This document shows positions 8,451-16,201 of a stretch of DNA of 50,472 bases, in pieces. The notes below the pieces were generated by a model. The model saw nothing but the letters and a program-made list of their open reading frames with translations. It made no database searches and was not told the DNA's origin. The stretch's first letter is position 1, and every line of letters starts with the position of its first letter. The position numbers and the translations under genes were made by a program. The stretch covers positions 1 through 50,472 of the forward strand of contig JADHWK010000014.1 of the NCBI GenBank assembly GCA_016783505.1, written 5' to 3'. Source of the DNA: Candidatus Zhuqueibacterota bacterium (lineage in GTDB: Bacteria > BS750m-G25).

Positions 8451-8479
8451 TTGACTTTTGGGCTAAAATGTCTTAAATT
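8451..8479 (+). promoter_or_regulatory. Sigma-70-type promoter for rarA
   Basis: TTGACT (8451-8456), a 17-base spacer, then TAAATT (8474-8479), about 47 bases upstream of the rarA start. It matches the pattern found before the tRNA-Ser(UGA), HTH-REC and lipoprotein genes here. Confidence 0.65.
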
Positions 8480-8526
8480 AAATTTAAAATTAAGGAAATC
8501 CAAAATTCATCGGAACGATCTGCAGG

Positions 8527-9852
8527 ATGGAATTATTTGACCAAGAAGAGGATACCGGCGAACGGGTGCTTCCCCCGCTGGCCGAACGGATTAGGCCCCG
8601 GATCCTGGAGGATTTTGTGGGCCAGGAACACCTGGTGGGTAAAGGGCGGGTGTTGTATGATGCCATTCAGAAGGATCGCATCTTTTCCATGATCTTCTGG
8701 GGTGACCCTGGGGTGGGGAAAACCACCCTGGCCCGCATTATCGCCGCCCAGTCTAAATCCGATATTTATTCCCTGAGCGCCGTCTCCTCCGGGGTGAAGG
8801 AGTTGAGGGAAATCATCCGCAAGGCCGGGATCAACCGAAAATCACGGGGCAGAAGGACCATCCTCTTCATAGATGAGGTGCACCACTTCAACAAGTCCCA
8901 GCAGGACGCCCTGCTCTCCAGTGTGGAGGATGGGACGGTTATCTTCATCGGCTCCACCACCGAGAACCCCTCTTTTGAAATCATCCCACCCCTCCTATCA
9001 CGCTGCCGGGTGTTGCGGTTCGAGCCCTTAGGTGAGGAGAACCTCCTCCGCATCCTGGACAACGCTTTGAAGCGGGATGTGGTCTTAACTAAGAAGAGGA
9101 TCTCCTTCGCCAGGGGGGTCAAGGGGGTCCTGATCAGGCTGTCGGGCGAGGATGCCCGGGTGCTCCTGAACATCCTGGAGCTGGCGGTGGATATGGCGGC
9201 GACTTCTCCGGATGGGGTCCTTCAGATTGACCGGGAGATCCTGGAGAATGCCGCTCTGAGACGGACCGAGGTCTACGATAAGAAGGGGGACTACCACTAC
9301 GACACCATCTCCGCCTTCATCAAGAGCCTGCGGGGTTCCGACCCGGACGGGGCCATCTACTGGCTGGCCCGGATGCTGGAGGCCGGGGAGGACCCCAAAT
9401 TCATCGCCCGGCGGATGATCATCTTAGCCTCTGAGGACATCGGCAACGCCGACCCCCAGGCGCTGATCCTGGCCACCTCCTGCTTTCAGGCGGTGGAGAG
9501 GGTGGGAATGCCCGAGGCCCGCATTGTCCTCTCCCAGACGGCCGCCTATCTGGCTTCCTGTCCCAAGTCCAACGCCGCCTATGTGGCCATTTGCGAGGCC
9601 TCAGAGGACGTGCGCAAAGCCCCGCCGGAGCCCGTTCCCCTGCATCTGCGAAATCCGGTGACGGGGCTGATGCGGGGCATGGGTTACGGACGGGGATATA
9701 AATATGCCCATGACTATGAAGAGGGATTTGCCCACCAGGAAAACCTGCCACCGAAACTTAAGGACAGAATCTACTATCGGCCCAAGGATATCGGGGAGGA
9801 AAAGAAAATCAAAGAGAGACTGGAAAAGTTCTGGAAGAAGCGGAGGAAATGA
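8527..9852 (+). CDS. rarA: Replication-associated recombination protein A (AAA+ ATPase)
   Basis: 441 aa, the usual length for RarA/MgsA. The sequence has the family N-terminus (PLAERIRPRILEDFVGQEHLVG), Walker A GDPGVGKTT at residues 59-67, Walker B ILFIDEVHHFN, sensor SSVEDGTVIFIGSTTENPSF, and the C-terminal tetramerisation region (YDTISAFIKSLRGSDPDGAIYWLARML, MPEARIVLSQ, GYGRGYKYAHDYE). RarA acts at stalled replication forks and gaps with SSB and RecA. It has its own promoter (8451-8479) and follows a terminator, so it is probably monocistronic. High confidence. Confidence 0.95.
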   Translation: MELFDQEEDTGERVLPPLAERIRPRILEDFVGQEHLVGKGRVLYDAIQKDRIFSMIFWGDPGVGKTTLARIIAAQSKSDIYSLSAVSSGVKELREIIRKAGINRKSRGRRTILFIDEVHHFNKSQQDALLSSVEDGTVIFIGSTTENPSFEIIPPLLSRCRVLRFEPLGEENLLRILDNALKRDVVLTKKRISFARGVKGVLIRLSGEDARVLLNILELAVDMAATSPDGVLQIDREILENAALRRTEVYDKKGDYHYDTISAFIKSLRGSDPDGAIYWLARMLEAGEDPKFIARRMIILASEDIGNADPQALILATSCFQAVERVGMPEARIVLSQTAAYLASCPKSNAAYVAICEASEDVRKAPPEPVPLHLRNPVTGLMRGMGYGRGYKYAHDYEEGFAHQENLPPKLKDRIYYRPKDIGEEKKIKERLEKFWKKRRK

Positions 9853-9948
9853 AAAGTGCATGGGAGCAGATGGCAGGGGGGATGAGAGGAGGATAAATTT
9901 ACGGTTACTCAACATGTAATTTGGTTTTTAAGGTTGAATCTAATAAAT

Positions 9949-10558
9949 CCGAAATCCGAATACCTGCCCGCCACCCCGAGGACTCGGGGGCAGGCGGGTC
10001 GAAATCTCTCAGAACCGTTGGCTCAACTAGCCAAAGACCGAAATAAATTCAAACCTCAAATATTCCGCCGCAGGCGGATTCAAAAAGTTATGGACTCTTT
10101 AACAATATTAAAGTATGCGATTTTTAAAATTTCATTGTTTTGGATTTTGAATTCCGATTATCGGTCAGTTGCCTGACTGTAAGGTTGGTTTCTCACGTCG
10201 GATAGGAATCAATTCCTATCCTAATCCTCATGTTGTAATCCCGATGAATCGGGATGGTCAATCTAATTTATTGGATTTCCGAAGGAAAGTCTAGGATGGT
10301 AATTGATTGCCATCCGATTAATTGGCCGAATCTTAATGCGATTTTAATAGAGAATAATAGATTTATGTTCTATTTAGGACGAAGGTGAGCCTGCCTGCGG
10401 CAGGCAGGCTCACCGAGCAAGATACACCCTCGGTCAAGAGACCTTCGGATCAGGAGGGGTTTGTTTAATTCTTAACCAAGATCACTTGACTTAACAATTA
10501 AGATGTTTCGGATTTCCCGTTCACGGGTTTATGATAAACCCCGGAATTTCGGGGTAAC
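9949..10558. repeat. Palindrome-dense intergenic stretch
   Basis: No gene is supported in 9853-10593. It contains a run of separate palindromes: 9967-9998 (CCCGCC/GGCGGG outside CCCCGAG/CTCGGGG); 10064-10078 (TCCGCC-GCA-GGCGGA); 10162-10179 (CGGTCAG/CTGACTG); 10201-10220 (GATAGGAAT/ATTCCTATC); 10238-10255 (ATCCCGAT/ATCGGGAT); about 10294-10315 (GGATGG/CCATCC); 10384-10414 (15-base arms around one G); and the CCCC/GGGG hairpin near 10537-10555. CCGAAAT/CCGAATA words start at about 9949, with a partial inverse near 10140-10160. Confidence 0.6.
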
Positions 10559-10593
10559 TCCGTTGAAAATTCATTGCACCATCCACTGTAAAA

Positions 10594-13200
10594 ATGATTT
10601 TCAAAAAGTCGCATCTAAATTCATTCCTTGTTTTGATATTTTTTATCCTGGGATTTAGTTGGATTCTAAGCGTTTCAGGGGCTTGGTCTGGGAAATCCCT
10701 GATTTCGGTTGACCCATCCGGGCTGGCGGTAGGGGATACCCTTTCGACCCCGGGGGATACCGTTTCTACCCCCTATGCCGACACAACCGCTGTGGATACG
10801 GTGAAAAAGAAAACCGCCGGGGTTGACACCTCGATCTTTTATGGAGCAGAGCGGATTGACTTTTTCGTCCCCGAACGGGTAACTGTCCTTATGGGCGAGG
10901 CGGTAGTCAAATACCAGGACATGACCCTGAAGGCGGGCCGGATCGAGGTGCTCTGGCGGGAGGACCTTCTCTACGCTGAGGGAGTGCCGGATACCGTCTT
11001 TACCGATAGCACCCAAACCGAAGTGGATACCATCCTTACCATCGGCCAGCCGGAATTTGGGGAGCGGGGGGACGTGATGACCGGCGAGCGAATGGTCTAC
11101 AACCTGAAGACCAAAAAGGGGCGGGTGATCAAGGGGCAGACTCAGTATCAGGACGGCTACTATTACGGGGAAAGCATCAAGAAGGTGGGGGATAAGGTGA
11201 TGAATGTGGGCCAGGGCTACTACACCACCTGCGATCTAAACCCGGAACCCCATTATTGTTTTCGAAGCAAAAAGATGAAGCTGATCGTGCAGGACAAGGT
11301 GATCGCCAAACCCATCATTCTGTATTTCGGCCAGGTGCCGGTGATGGCGATGCCCTACGGTATCTTTCCCCACAAATCGGGCCGGCAATCGGGAATTGTG
11401 CCCCCCACCTACGGGGAAAGCGCCCGCCAGGGGCGTTACATCGAGGGGCTGGGTTACTACTGGGCCCCCAGCGACTACTGGGACACCAAGGCCACCCTCG
11501 ATTTTTATGACAGGCTGGATTTTCACTTCCACGGATACCTGAGGTATAACCTGCGGTATCGGTTGCGGGGGAACCTGTCCACCGCCGCCAGTTGGCTGAC
11601 CTCGGGGCTCCAGAACCGTAGGAGATGGGAAATTAGATTTACTCATAGTCAGCAGGTAAGCCCCAGCTCACGCCTGAGTATGAACGGCACCTTCGTCAGC
11701 GATAAGAGCTACTATGATGATTACAGCCACAACGCCCTCCGGCGAATGGACCGCAACCTGCGTTCCAACGCCACCCTGACAAAATCCTGGCCGGGTACCA
11801 AAAACTCAATGACGCTGAACCTATCCCATGTCAAGAATCTGGAAACCGGACAGGTAACCCAGACCCTGCCCCAGCTTAGCTTTCGCCGCTCCCAGGATCG
11901 GTTCTTTGAGCCTGAAGAAGAACAGTCTCCCAGGTGGTATCATTCTATCTACTATTCTTACAACGGGGGGCTTAAGAACTGGGAAAAGCGAAACGACCAG
12001 CGGGAGGATAAATTCGGCCTCCGGCACAGCCTCGCCTTCCAGAGCCCACAGAAGCTATTCAAATGGTTGAACGTTCGGCCTAACCTTTCTTACAGAGAGG
12101 AATGGTTTAATGAATATAAACATTACTCATGGGATGAAGAGGATAGCGTCTGGGTTGCCGACAAGAGGAGGGGTTTCATAGCGAGGAGAACCTATTCGGG
12201 CAGCATTTCGGCCAATACCAAAATTTACGGGATGTTTACCCCTAAGATCGGGGCCCTTCGGGCCATCCGACATACGGTCAGCCCCAGCGTCAGTTTCAAC
12301 TACCAGCCCAAGATTCAGAAAGACCCCTTTTTCGGATACCAGTATTTTGAGCACGGTGAGGATATATTTAAGGGGAGCATCTACGGGGGCACATCCCGGG
12401 GAAAGCGACAGACAATGGGTATCAGCGTTGGGAACCTGTTTCAGGTGAAAACCATGCGGGGTGAGGAGGAGAAAAAATTCGACCTTTTTACCCTGAATTT
12501 TTATAGCAACTACAATTTCTTGGCGGATAGTTTGAAGTGGGGGGATCTCTCCACCAGCTTTCGGGCCAACCCGGTGCGGGGAGGAAAGGGTATCCTGAAG
12601 AGCCTGAGTGTGGACCTTTCGGCCCGTCATAGCCCTTATCTTCGCCGGGGGGAGCAAAAAGTGGACCGGTTTTTCTTTTCGGAGGACCGCTGGGAACGGG
12701 GAAAGTTTATGAGGCTGTTGCGGTTCAGCGCCAACACCACCCTGAGGCTTAAGGGCGAAGCTGGGATGAAGGGGGAAGAGGAGGCTCCCCTCGACACCCT
12801 TGGGCTGGGCATTGAGCCAGGTGTGGGGGAGGGGGTGGGTCTGGCTCCCTCCATGGGGTTTACCAACATGGATATCCCTTGGAACATGGGGCTGACCCTT
12901 CGCTACAACTATAACCCGGAAACAGAGGCTAAATCCTGGTGGCTGAATACGAACGTTGAGATGAGGGTGACCAAAAACTGGAAGGTGAATTACTCCGCCC
13001 GTTTTGACATGGTTGAAAAGGACATCGTCTACCACAACTTTGTCATCTACCGGGATATGCACTGCTGGGAGGGGAGGTTTACCTGGACCCCGGGCGGGGT
13101 GGGTCAGGGGTATTACCTGAAGATCAACGTTAAATCACCCCAGCTTAAAGACCTCAAGGTGGAGAAGAGGAAGGGCAGGGGGAGTCTGTTCGGGTTTTAG
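10594..13200 (+). CDS. lptD: LPS-assembly protein LptD (OstA) homologue
   Basis: 868 aa. A signal-type hydrophobic N-terminus (about residues 10-30) is followed by the OstA/LptA-like beta-jellyroll region: IDFFVPERVTVLMGEAVVKY, LKAGRIEVLWREDLLYAEGV, MTGERMVYNLKTKKGRVIKG. A plug or linker with paired Cys (YYTTCDLNPEPHYCFRSKKM) and the conserved FGQVPVMAMPYGIFP segment come next, then a long aromatic-rich beta-barrel. LptD inserts lipopolysaccharide into the outer leaflet of the outer membrane, so the organism is inferred to be diderm with LPS. Signal peptide plus conserved segments make the family call firm. The long open frame on the opposite strand (12127-13062) is an artefact. Confidence 0.9.
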   Translation: MIFKKSHLNSFLVLIFFILGFSWILSVSGAWSGKSLISVDPSGLAVGDTLSTPGDTVSTPYADTTAVDTVKKKTAGVDTSIFYGAERIDFFVPERVTVLMGEAVVKYQDMTLKAGRIEVLWREDLLYAEGVPDTVFTDSTQTEVDTILTIGQPEFGERGDVMTGERMVYNLKTKKGRVIKGQTQYQDGYYYGESIKKVGDKVMNVGQGYYTTCDLNPEPHYCFRSKKMKLIVQDKVIAKPIILYFGQVPVMAMPYGIFPHKSGRQSGIVPPTYGESARQGRYIEGLGYYWAPSDYWDTKATLDFYDRLDFHFHGYLRYNLRYRLRGNLSTAASWLTSGLQNRRRWEIRFTHSQQVSPSSRLSMNGTFVSDKSYYDDYSHNALRRMDRNLRSNATLTKSWPGTKNSMTLNLSHVKNLETGQVTQTLPQLSFRRSQDRFFEPEEEQSPRWYHSIYYSYNGGLKNWEKRNDQREDKFGLRHSLAFQSPQKLFKWLNVRPNLSYREEWFNEYKHYSWDEEDSVWVADKRRGFIARRTYSGSISANTKIYGMFTPKIGALRAIRHTVSPSVSFNYQPKIQKDPFFGYQYFEHGEDIFKGSIYGGTSRGKRQTMGISVGNLFQVKTMRGEEEKKFDLFTLNFYSNYNFLADSLKWGDLSTSFRANPVRGGKGILKSLSVDLSARHSPYLRRGEQKVDRFFFSEDRWERGKFMRLLRFSANTTLRLKGEAGMKGEEEAPLDTLGLGIEPGVGEGVGLAPSMGFTNMDIPWNMGLTLRYNYNPETEAKSWWLNTNVEMRVTKNWKVNYSARFDMVEKDIVYHNFVIYRDMHCWEGRFTWTPGGVGQGYYLKINVKSPQLKDLKVEKRKGRGSLFGF

Positions 13201-13249
13201 TTAAGATTTGCTGAATGACTTCCGTTTTTCAAGATTGGAACTAATTTAG

Positions 13250-13423
13250 TTATTAGGTTATTAAGTTATTAAGTCATTAAAAGATAATAAGATAATGTCG
13301 TTTTGATGAAGATGTTTTTAGATGTATATTTGCAATTCTAGCCCCCCAGTCTTACGATCCAATAACCCAATTACCAAATAACTCAATTACCTAATGACTT
13401 AATGACCAAATAATCCAATGATC
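13250..13423. repeat. Inverted arrays of 8-base words
   Basis: Left array: TTATTAGG, TTATTAAG, TTATTAAG, TCATTAAA, AGATAATA, AGATAATG (13250-13297). Right array, inverse-complementary in character: CAATAACC, CAATTACC, AAATAACT, CAATTACC, TAATGACT, TAATGACC, AAATAATC, CAATGATC (13360-13423). The period is exactly 8 and 62 bases separate the arrays. This occupies most of the gap between lptD and the tRNA promoter. Confidence 0.7.
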
Positions 13424-13490
13424 CTACCAACGACGACCCTTTTACGATTAAGAATATTCTGGGGGACATTTGGTTAGTGAAGGTTTGTTG

Positions 13491-13519
13491 TTGACTCTGT
13501 GCCTAAAATTCCGTATATT
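13491..13519 (+). promoter_or_regulatory. Promoter of the tRNA-Ser(UGA) gene
   Basis: TTGACT (13491-13496), a 17-base spacer and TATATT (13514-13519), immediately upstream of the tRNA at 13525. The promoter would originally also have served the tRNA-Ser(GCU) whose 5' half remains at 13631. Confidence 0.75.
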
Positions 13520-13524
13520 TTAAG

Positions 13525-13607
13525 GGAGGACTAGCGTAACTGGTAACGCAGCAGACTTGAAATCTGCCGTCCGCAAGGACTTGGGGGTTCGAGTCCCTCG
13601 TCCTCCG
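13525..13607 (+). tRNA. tRNA-Ser (anticodon UGA)
   Basis: Acceptor stem GGAGGAC/GTCCTCC with discriminator G; D arm GCGT/ACGC; anticodon stem GCAGA/TCTGC with loop CTTGAAA (anticodon TGA); long variable arm GTCC-GCAA-GGAC; T arm with GGTTCGA. The long variable arm and G73 are serine identity features. It is the first of an original tandem pair of serine tRNAs. Confidence 0.92.
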
Positions 13608-13630
13608 CGTTTTTTAATCAAGCGCTGAAA

Positions 13631-13673
13631 GGAGAGGTGGCCGAGTTGGCTGAAGGCGCTCGCCTGCTAAGCG
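13631..13673 (+). other. Left attachment site: 5' half of tRNA-Ser(GCU)
   Basis: Starts GGAGAGGTGGCCGAG and runs through anticodon loop CTGCTAA to GCG, then switches to unrelated DNA (TGATTTTCAGCC). The same 43 bases begin the intact gene at 29519. This half alone cannot make a tRNA. It lies 23 bases after tRNA-Ser(UGA), showing the two were a tandem pair before integration. Confidence 0.88.
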
Positions 13674-13767
13674 TGATTTTCAGCCATTTTTTTTGTATCT
13701 AAATCATTTTTAGCTACCAAATATGTGCATATTTAGCAGAAACATGTCAAATATGGACACAGATAAC

Positions 13768-13783
13768 GTTACATATTCGTAAC
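13768..13783. promoter_or_regulatory. Left end palindrome GTTAC-N6-GTAAC
   Basis: GTTACATATTCGTAAC lies 95 bases inside the left attachment site. A near copy, GTTACATATCGGTAAC (29451-29466), lies 52 bases before the right attachment site. Candidate arm-type binding site for the recombinase or excisionase; inference only. Confidence 0.45.
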
Positions 13784-14094
13784 ATGAAATAAAGGAAAGA
13801 TACAGAAGGATTTAACGTAATCGCAAAAAAATTTTTCTTAATAAAAAATAGTTAATTTTTTTTGTTCAAAGGGCCCATTCATTCATCTTGAGTAGGCATT
13901 TTGTTTTTTGAAACTTATGAACCCTGATGGTTTTGAAAAACCGGATGGTATTTTTTGGTATATTATCGTTAAAAATTTAACGGAAATTTTCACCCCCCTC
14001 CGACTTTAAAGGTTTTGTGCCTAACCCGTTTCAACCCGGGGTAAAAAAAGCGAAAAAAACTCTTGCATCTTTGAAATTAATTTATAAAACTCCA

Positions 14095-14329
14095 GGTAGA
14101 AGGATTTTACCCTAATTATTTTATGTTGCTTTATGATTATACCTTGAAGTATTAAAAACAGCTTCAGGTTATACTGTAACCGTAGCCTAAGCAAACCAGA
14201 TTCAACGGAACTTGATTCGGAGCTGGTTAGCCCCTTAAAGATACCCCTGTGAAGCTGCTGATCCCGGTAAGGCTTTTATTGGTTTGCAAACCTAATAGTT
14301 TATCCAGTAAAGATTTCAGGGGTTTTTTA
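14095..14329 (+). ncRNA. Possible structured RNA upstream of the first island gene
   Basis: The gap 13674-14453 has no gene. Within it, 14095-14329 has several complementary segments: GGTTAtactgTAACC; AACCAG with CTGGTT (about 14195-14227); GGTTTGCAAACC (14281-14292); and ACCCCTG (14243-14249) with CAGGGGT (14317-14323), followed by TTTTTT. A possible promoter (TTGCAT, 16 bases, TAAAAC) lies at about 14064. No known family is recognised. Tentative: it may be an RNA gene ending at the T-run, or simply AT-rich intergenic DNA. Confidence 0.25.
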
Positions 14330-14453
14330 CTCCTCCATGAAGCTGTTTACCTTGAATCCTTTATTCTCTATGATTCTAAAGAACCGAATATGGTTTTTTG
14401 AAATATTGTTTATAAGTAAGATCAAAAAATTCCTATTCTTATAGTTAATTCAA

Positions 14454-16133
14454 ATGAAGCTTAAATTATGCACCTTTAGTCTTATTCTGGTTTATAATAT
14501 ATTTTTTCCAATTTCTATCCAAGCTCAGTGGAGTAATGATCCTTCTCAGAATTTACAGGTTTCCCCCTGGGGAATGTCCCCCCAGGCGGTAACTGATGGG
14601 GCGGGGGGGGTGTATATTTTGTGGCATGTAAACAGCTTTGCCACCCCTCAGTATCTTCAGCGGGTAAATAAATACGGTTATATTTGTTGGGAGTGGCCAT
14701 TAGTAATACAAGGTGAGTGGGGGGGAACCGGTTTTTATCCGTATATTATTGAAGACGGTTCCACAGGTGCATTGGTTGCTTTTAGTGAACTTCAGGTTAG
14801 TGGTGAGTTTCCATATCCTGGTCGTGGGCTGGTGACCCGTGTTGACAGCACAGGCAGTTTTGTATGGGATTCTGTGAATGTCAGGGTGAGTTTAACGGAT
14901 AGTTCTTATGGGGCAGTAGGTATGGTCCCTGATGGGGAAGGCGGTGCTATTGTTGTTTTTATAGTCGAATTTCTTGAGACGATTCCGCTTTATGTGCAGC
15001 ATATTTCTTCTTCTGGACAGCGCCTTTGGGGGGATAGTGGTGTATTTGTTACTGATGTCGTCTCAAGTGCAGCTATTTCGTTGGTTTCTGATGGGGCTGG
15101 CGGGGTGATTTTACATTATTGGGAAGATGATTTTAAGTTTAGTCGAATTGATTCTAATGGGAACATACTGGGGACGACGAATTCCACTATGTTTTATTCA
15201 CGGATGATACCGGATAGGAATGGTGGAGCAATAATGAGTGGTACAAGATATTCAGGTGGAGATTACAATTCTGTTGCTAATCGTCTTTCTTTTGACGGAA
15301 TATTTTTATGGGGTAATGAAGGTATTACGTTAGCTGATAGTACAGGAATACAGGGTTCTGGCATTAATATAGCCCTCAATGAGGATGAAACAGCGACATT
15401 TGTATGGAGAAAGCCAGTAAATTCATTAAATAATATTTTCACCCAGCGATTAACAGAGAATGGACAAATAGTCTGGAATGAAAATATACTTGTTAGTTTA
15501 TATCCATCTGAAAAAGTGGGAGGTCAAGTTCTACCGAGTGATAGCGGAAGTAACATTTATATATGGGCAGATTCCAGAAACAGTAATGGAGATCCATTTG
15601 GCAGTGATATATATACTCAAAAAATAAGTTCTACACAAGAAAGATTGTGGCCTTATGATGATATCCAGATTACTTATAGTCATCCTTCTCATATGAAAAT
15701 TGCTACAGATCAACAAAATGGTGCAATTGTTGTTTGGTCTGATGAACCTCTTTATGGCATATTTGCCCAACAGATAAGTAAGAATGGCATTTTAGGTGAG
15801 GTAATTGATTCTGTCTCTTCTATTGAAGTAGAAAATGAAAATAAATTTCCTGAAGTATTTGAACTATATCAAAATTATCCAAATCCATTTAATCCATCAA
15901 CGGTTATTAGATATCAGCTATCGGCTATCAGTAATGTGGAGTTAATAATTTATAATGCCTTAAGTCAAGAAATTAAGCTACTATTTAGTGGTCAATTACC
16001 AGCAGGTAATTATCAATCTATTTGGGATGGTAGGGATAATTTTGAAAACCAGCTATCAAGTGGCGTCTATTTTTATAGACTAAAGATAAATAATAATAAA
16101 ATAAAAACAAAGAAGATGTTGTTAATTAGATAG
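14454..16133 (+). CDS. Secreted T9SS-sorted protein with repeated blade-like motifs
   Basis: 559 aa. An N-terminal signal peptide (about residues 1-25, ending SIQAQ) is followed by eight or more repeats of a (D/S)G-x-GG-x-hydrophobic pattern, for example TDGAGGVYILWH, DGEGGAIVVF, DGAGGVILHY, DQQNGAIVVWSDE. These look like strands of a beta-propeller. The C-terminus (about 475-559) is a sorting domain: LYQNYPNPFNPSTVIRYQL through GVYFYRLKI and KKMLLIR, as used by the type IX secretion system in FCB bacteria. Three 7-base words (TATCAGC, TATCGGC, TATCAGT at 15912-15932) encode part of the sorting domain. It is the first gene of the island. Target unknown. Confidence 0.8.
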   Translation: MKLKLCTFSLILVYNIFFPISIQAQWSNDPSQNLQVSPWGMSPQAVTDGAGGVYILWHVNSFATPQYLQRVNKYGYICWEWPLVIQGEWGGTGFYPYIIEDGSTGALVAFSELQVSGEFPYPGRGLVTRVDSTGSFVWDSVNVRVSLTDSSYGAVGMVPDGEGGAIVVFIVEFLETIPLYVQHISSSGQRLWGDSGVFVTDVVSSAAISLVSDGAGGVILHYWEDDFKFSRIDSNGNILGTTNSTMFYSRMIPDRNGGAIMSGTRYSGGDYNSVANRLSFDGIFLWGNEGITLADSTGIQGSGINIALNEDETATFVWRKPVNSLNNIFTQRLTENGQIVWNENILVSLYPSEKVGGQVLPSDSGSNIYIWADSRNSNGDPFGSDIYTQKISSTQERLWPYDDIQITYSHPSHMKIATDQQNGAIVVWSDEPLYGIFAQQISKNGILGEVIDSVSSIEVENENKFPEVFELYQNYPNPFNPSTVIRYQLSAISNVELIIYNALSQEIKLLFSGQLPAGNYQSIWDGRDNFENQLSSGVYFYRLKINNNKIKTKKMLLIR

Positions 16134-16201
16134 AGATAAATTGAATACAAGTAAGTAATAATCAGTTTCAATATTTAAACCAAAACAAGGAGGGTCAAAT
16201 C

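Noticed and set aside
9934-10176. Small open frame in the rarA-lptD gap
   Set aside because: It translates repeat and palindrome DNA, has no ribosome site and no domain.
12127-13062. Long open frame on the minus strand opposite the lptD gene
   Set aside because: The + strand frame encodes a complete LptD with signal peptide and conserved motifs; the minus frame has no recognisable domain and no ribosome site.
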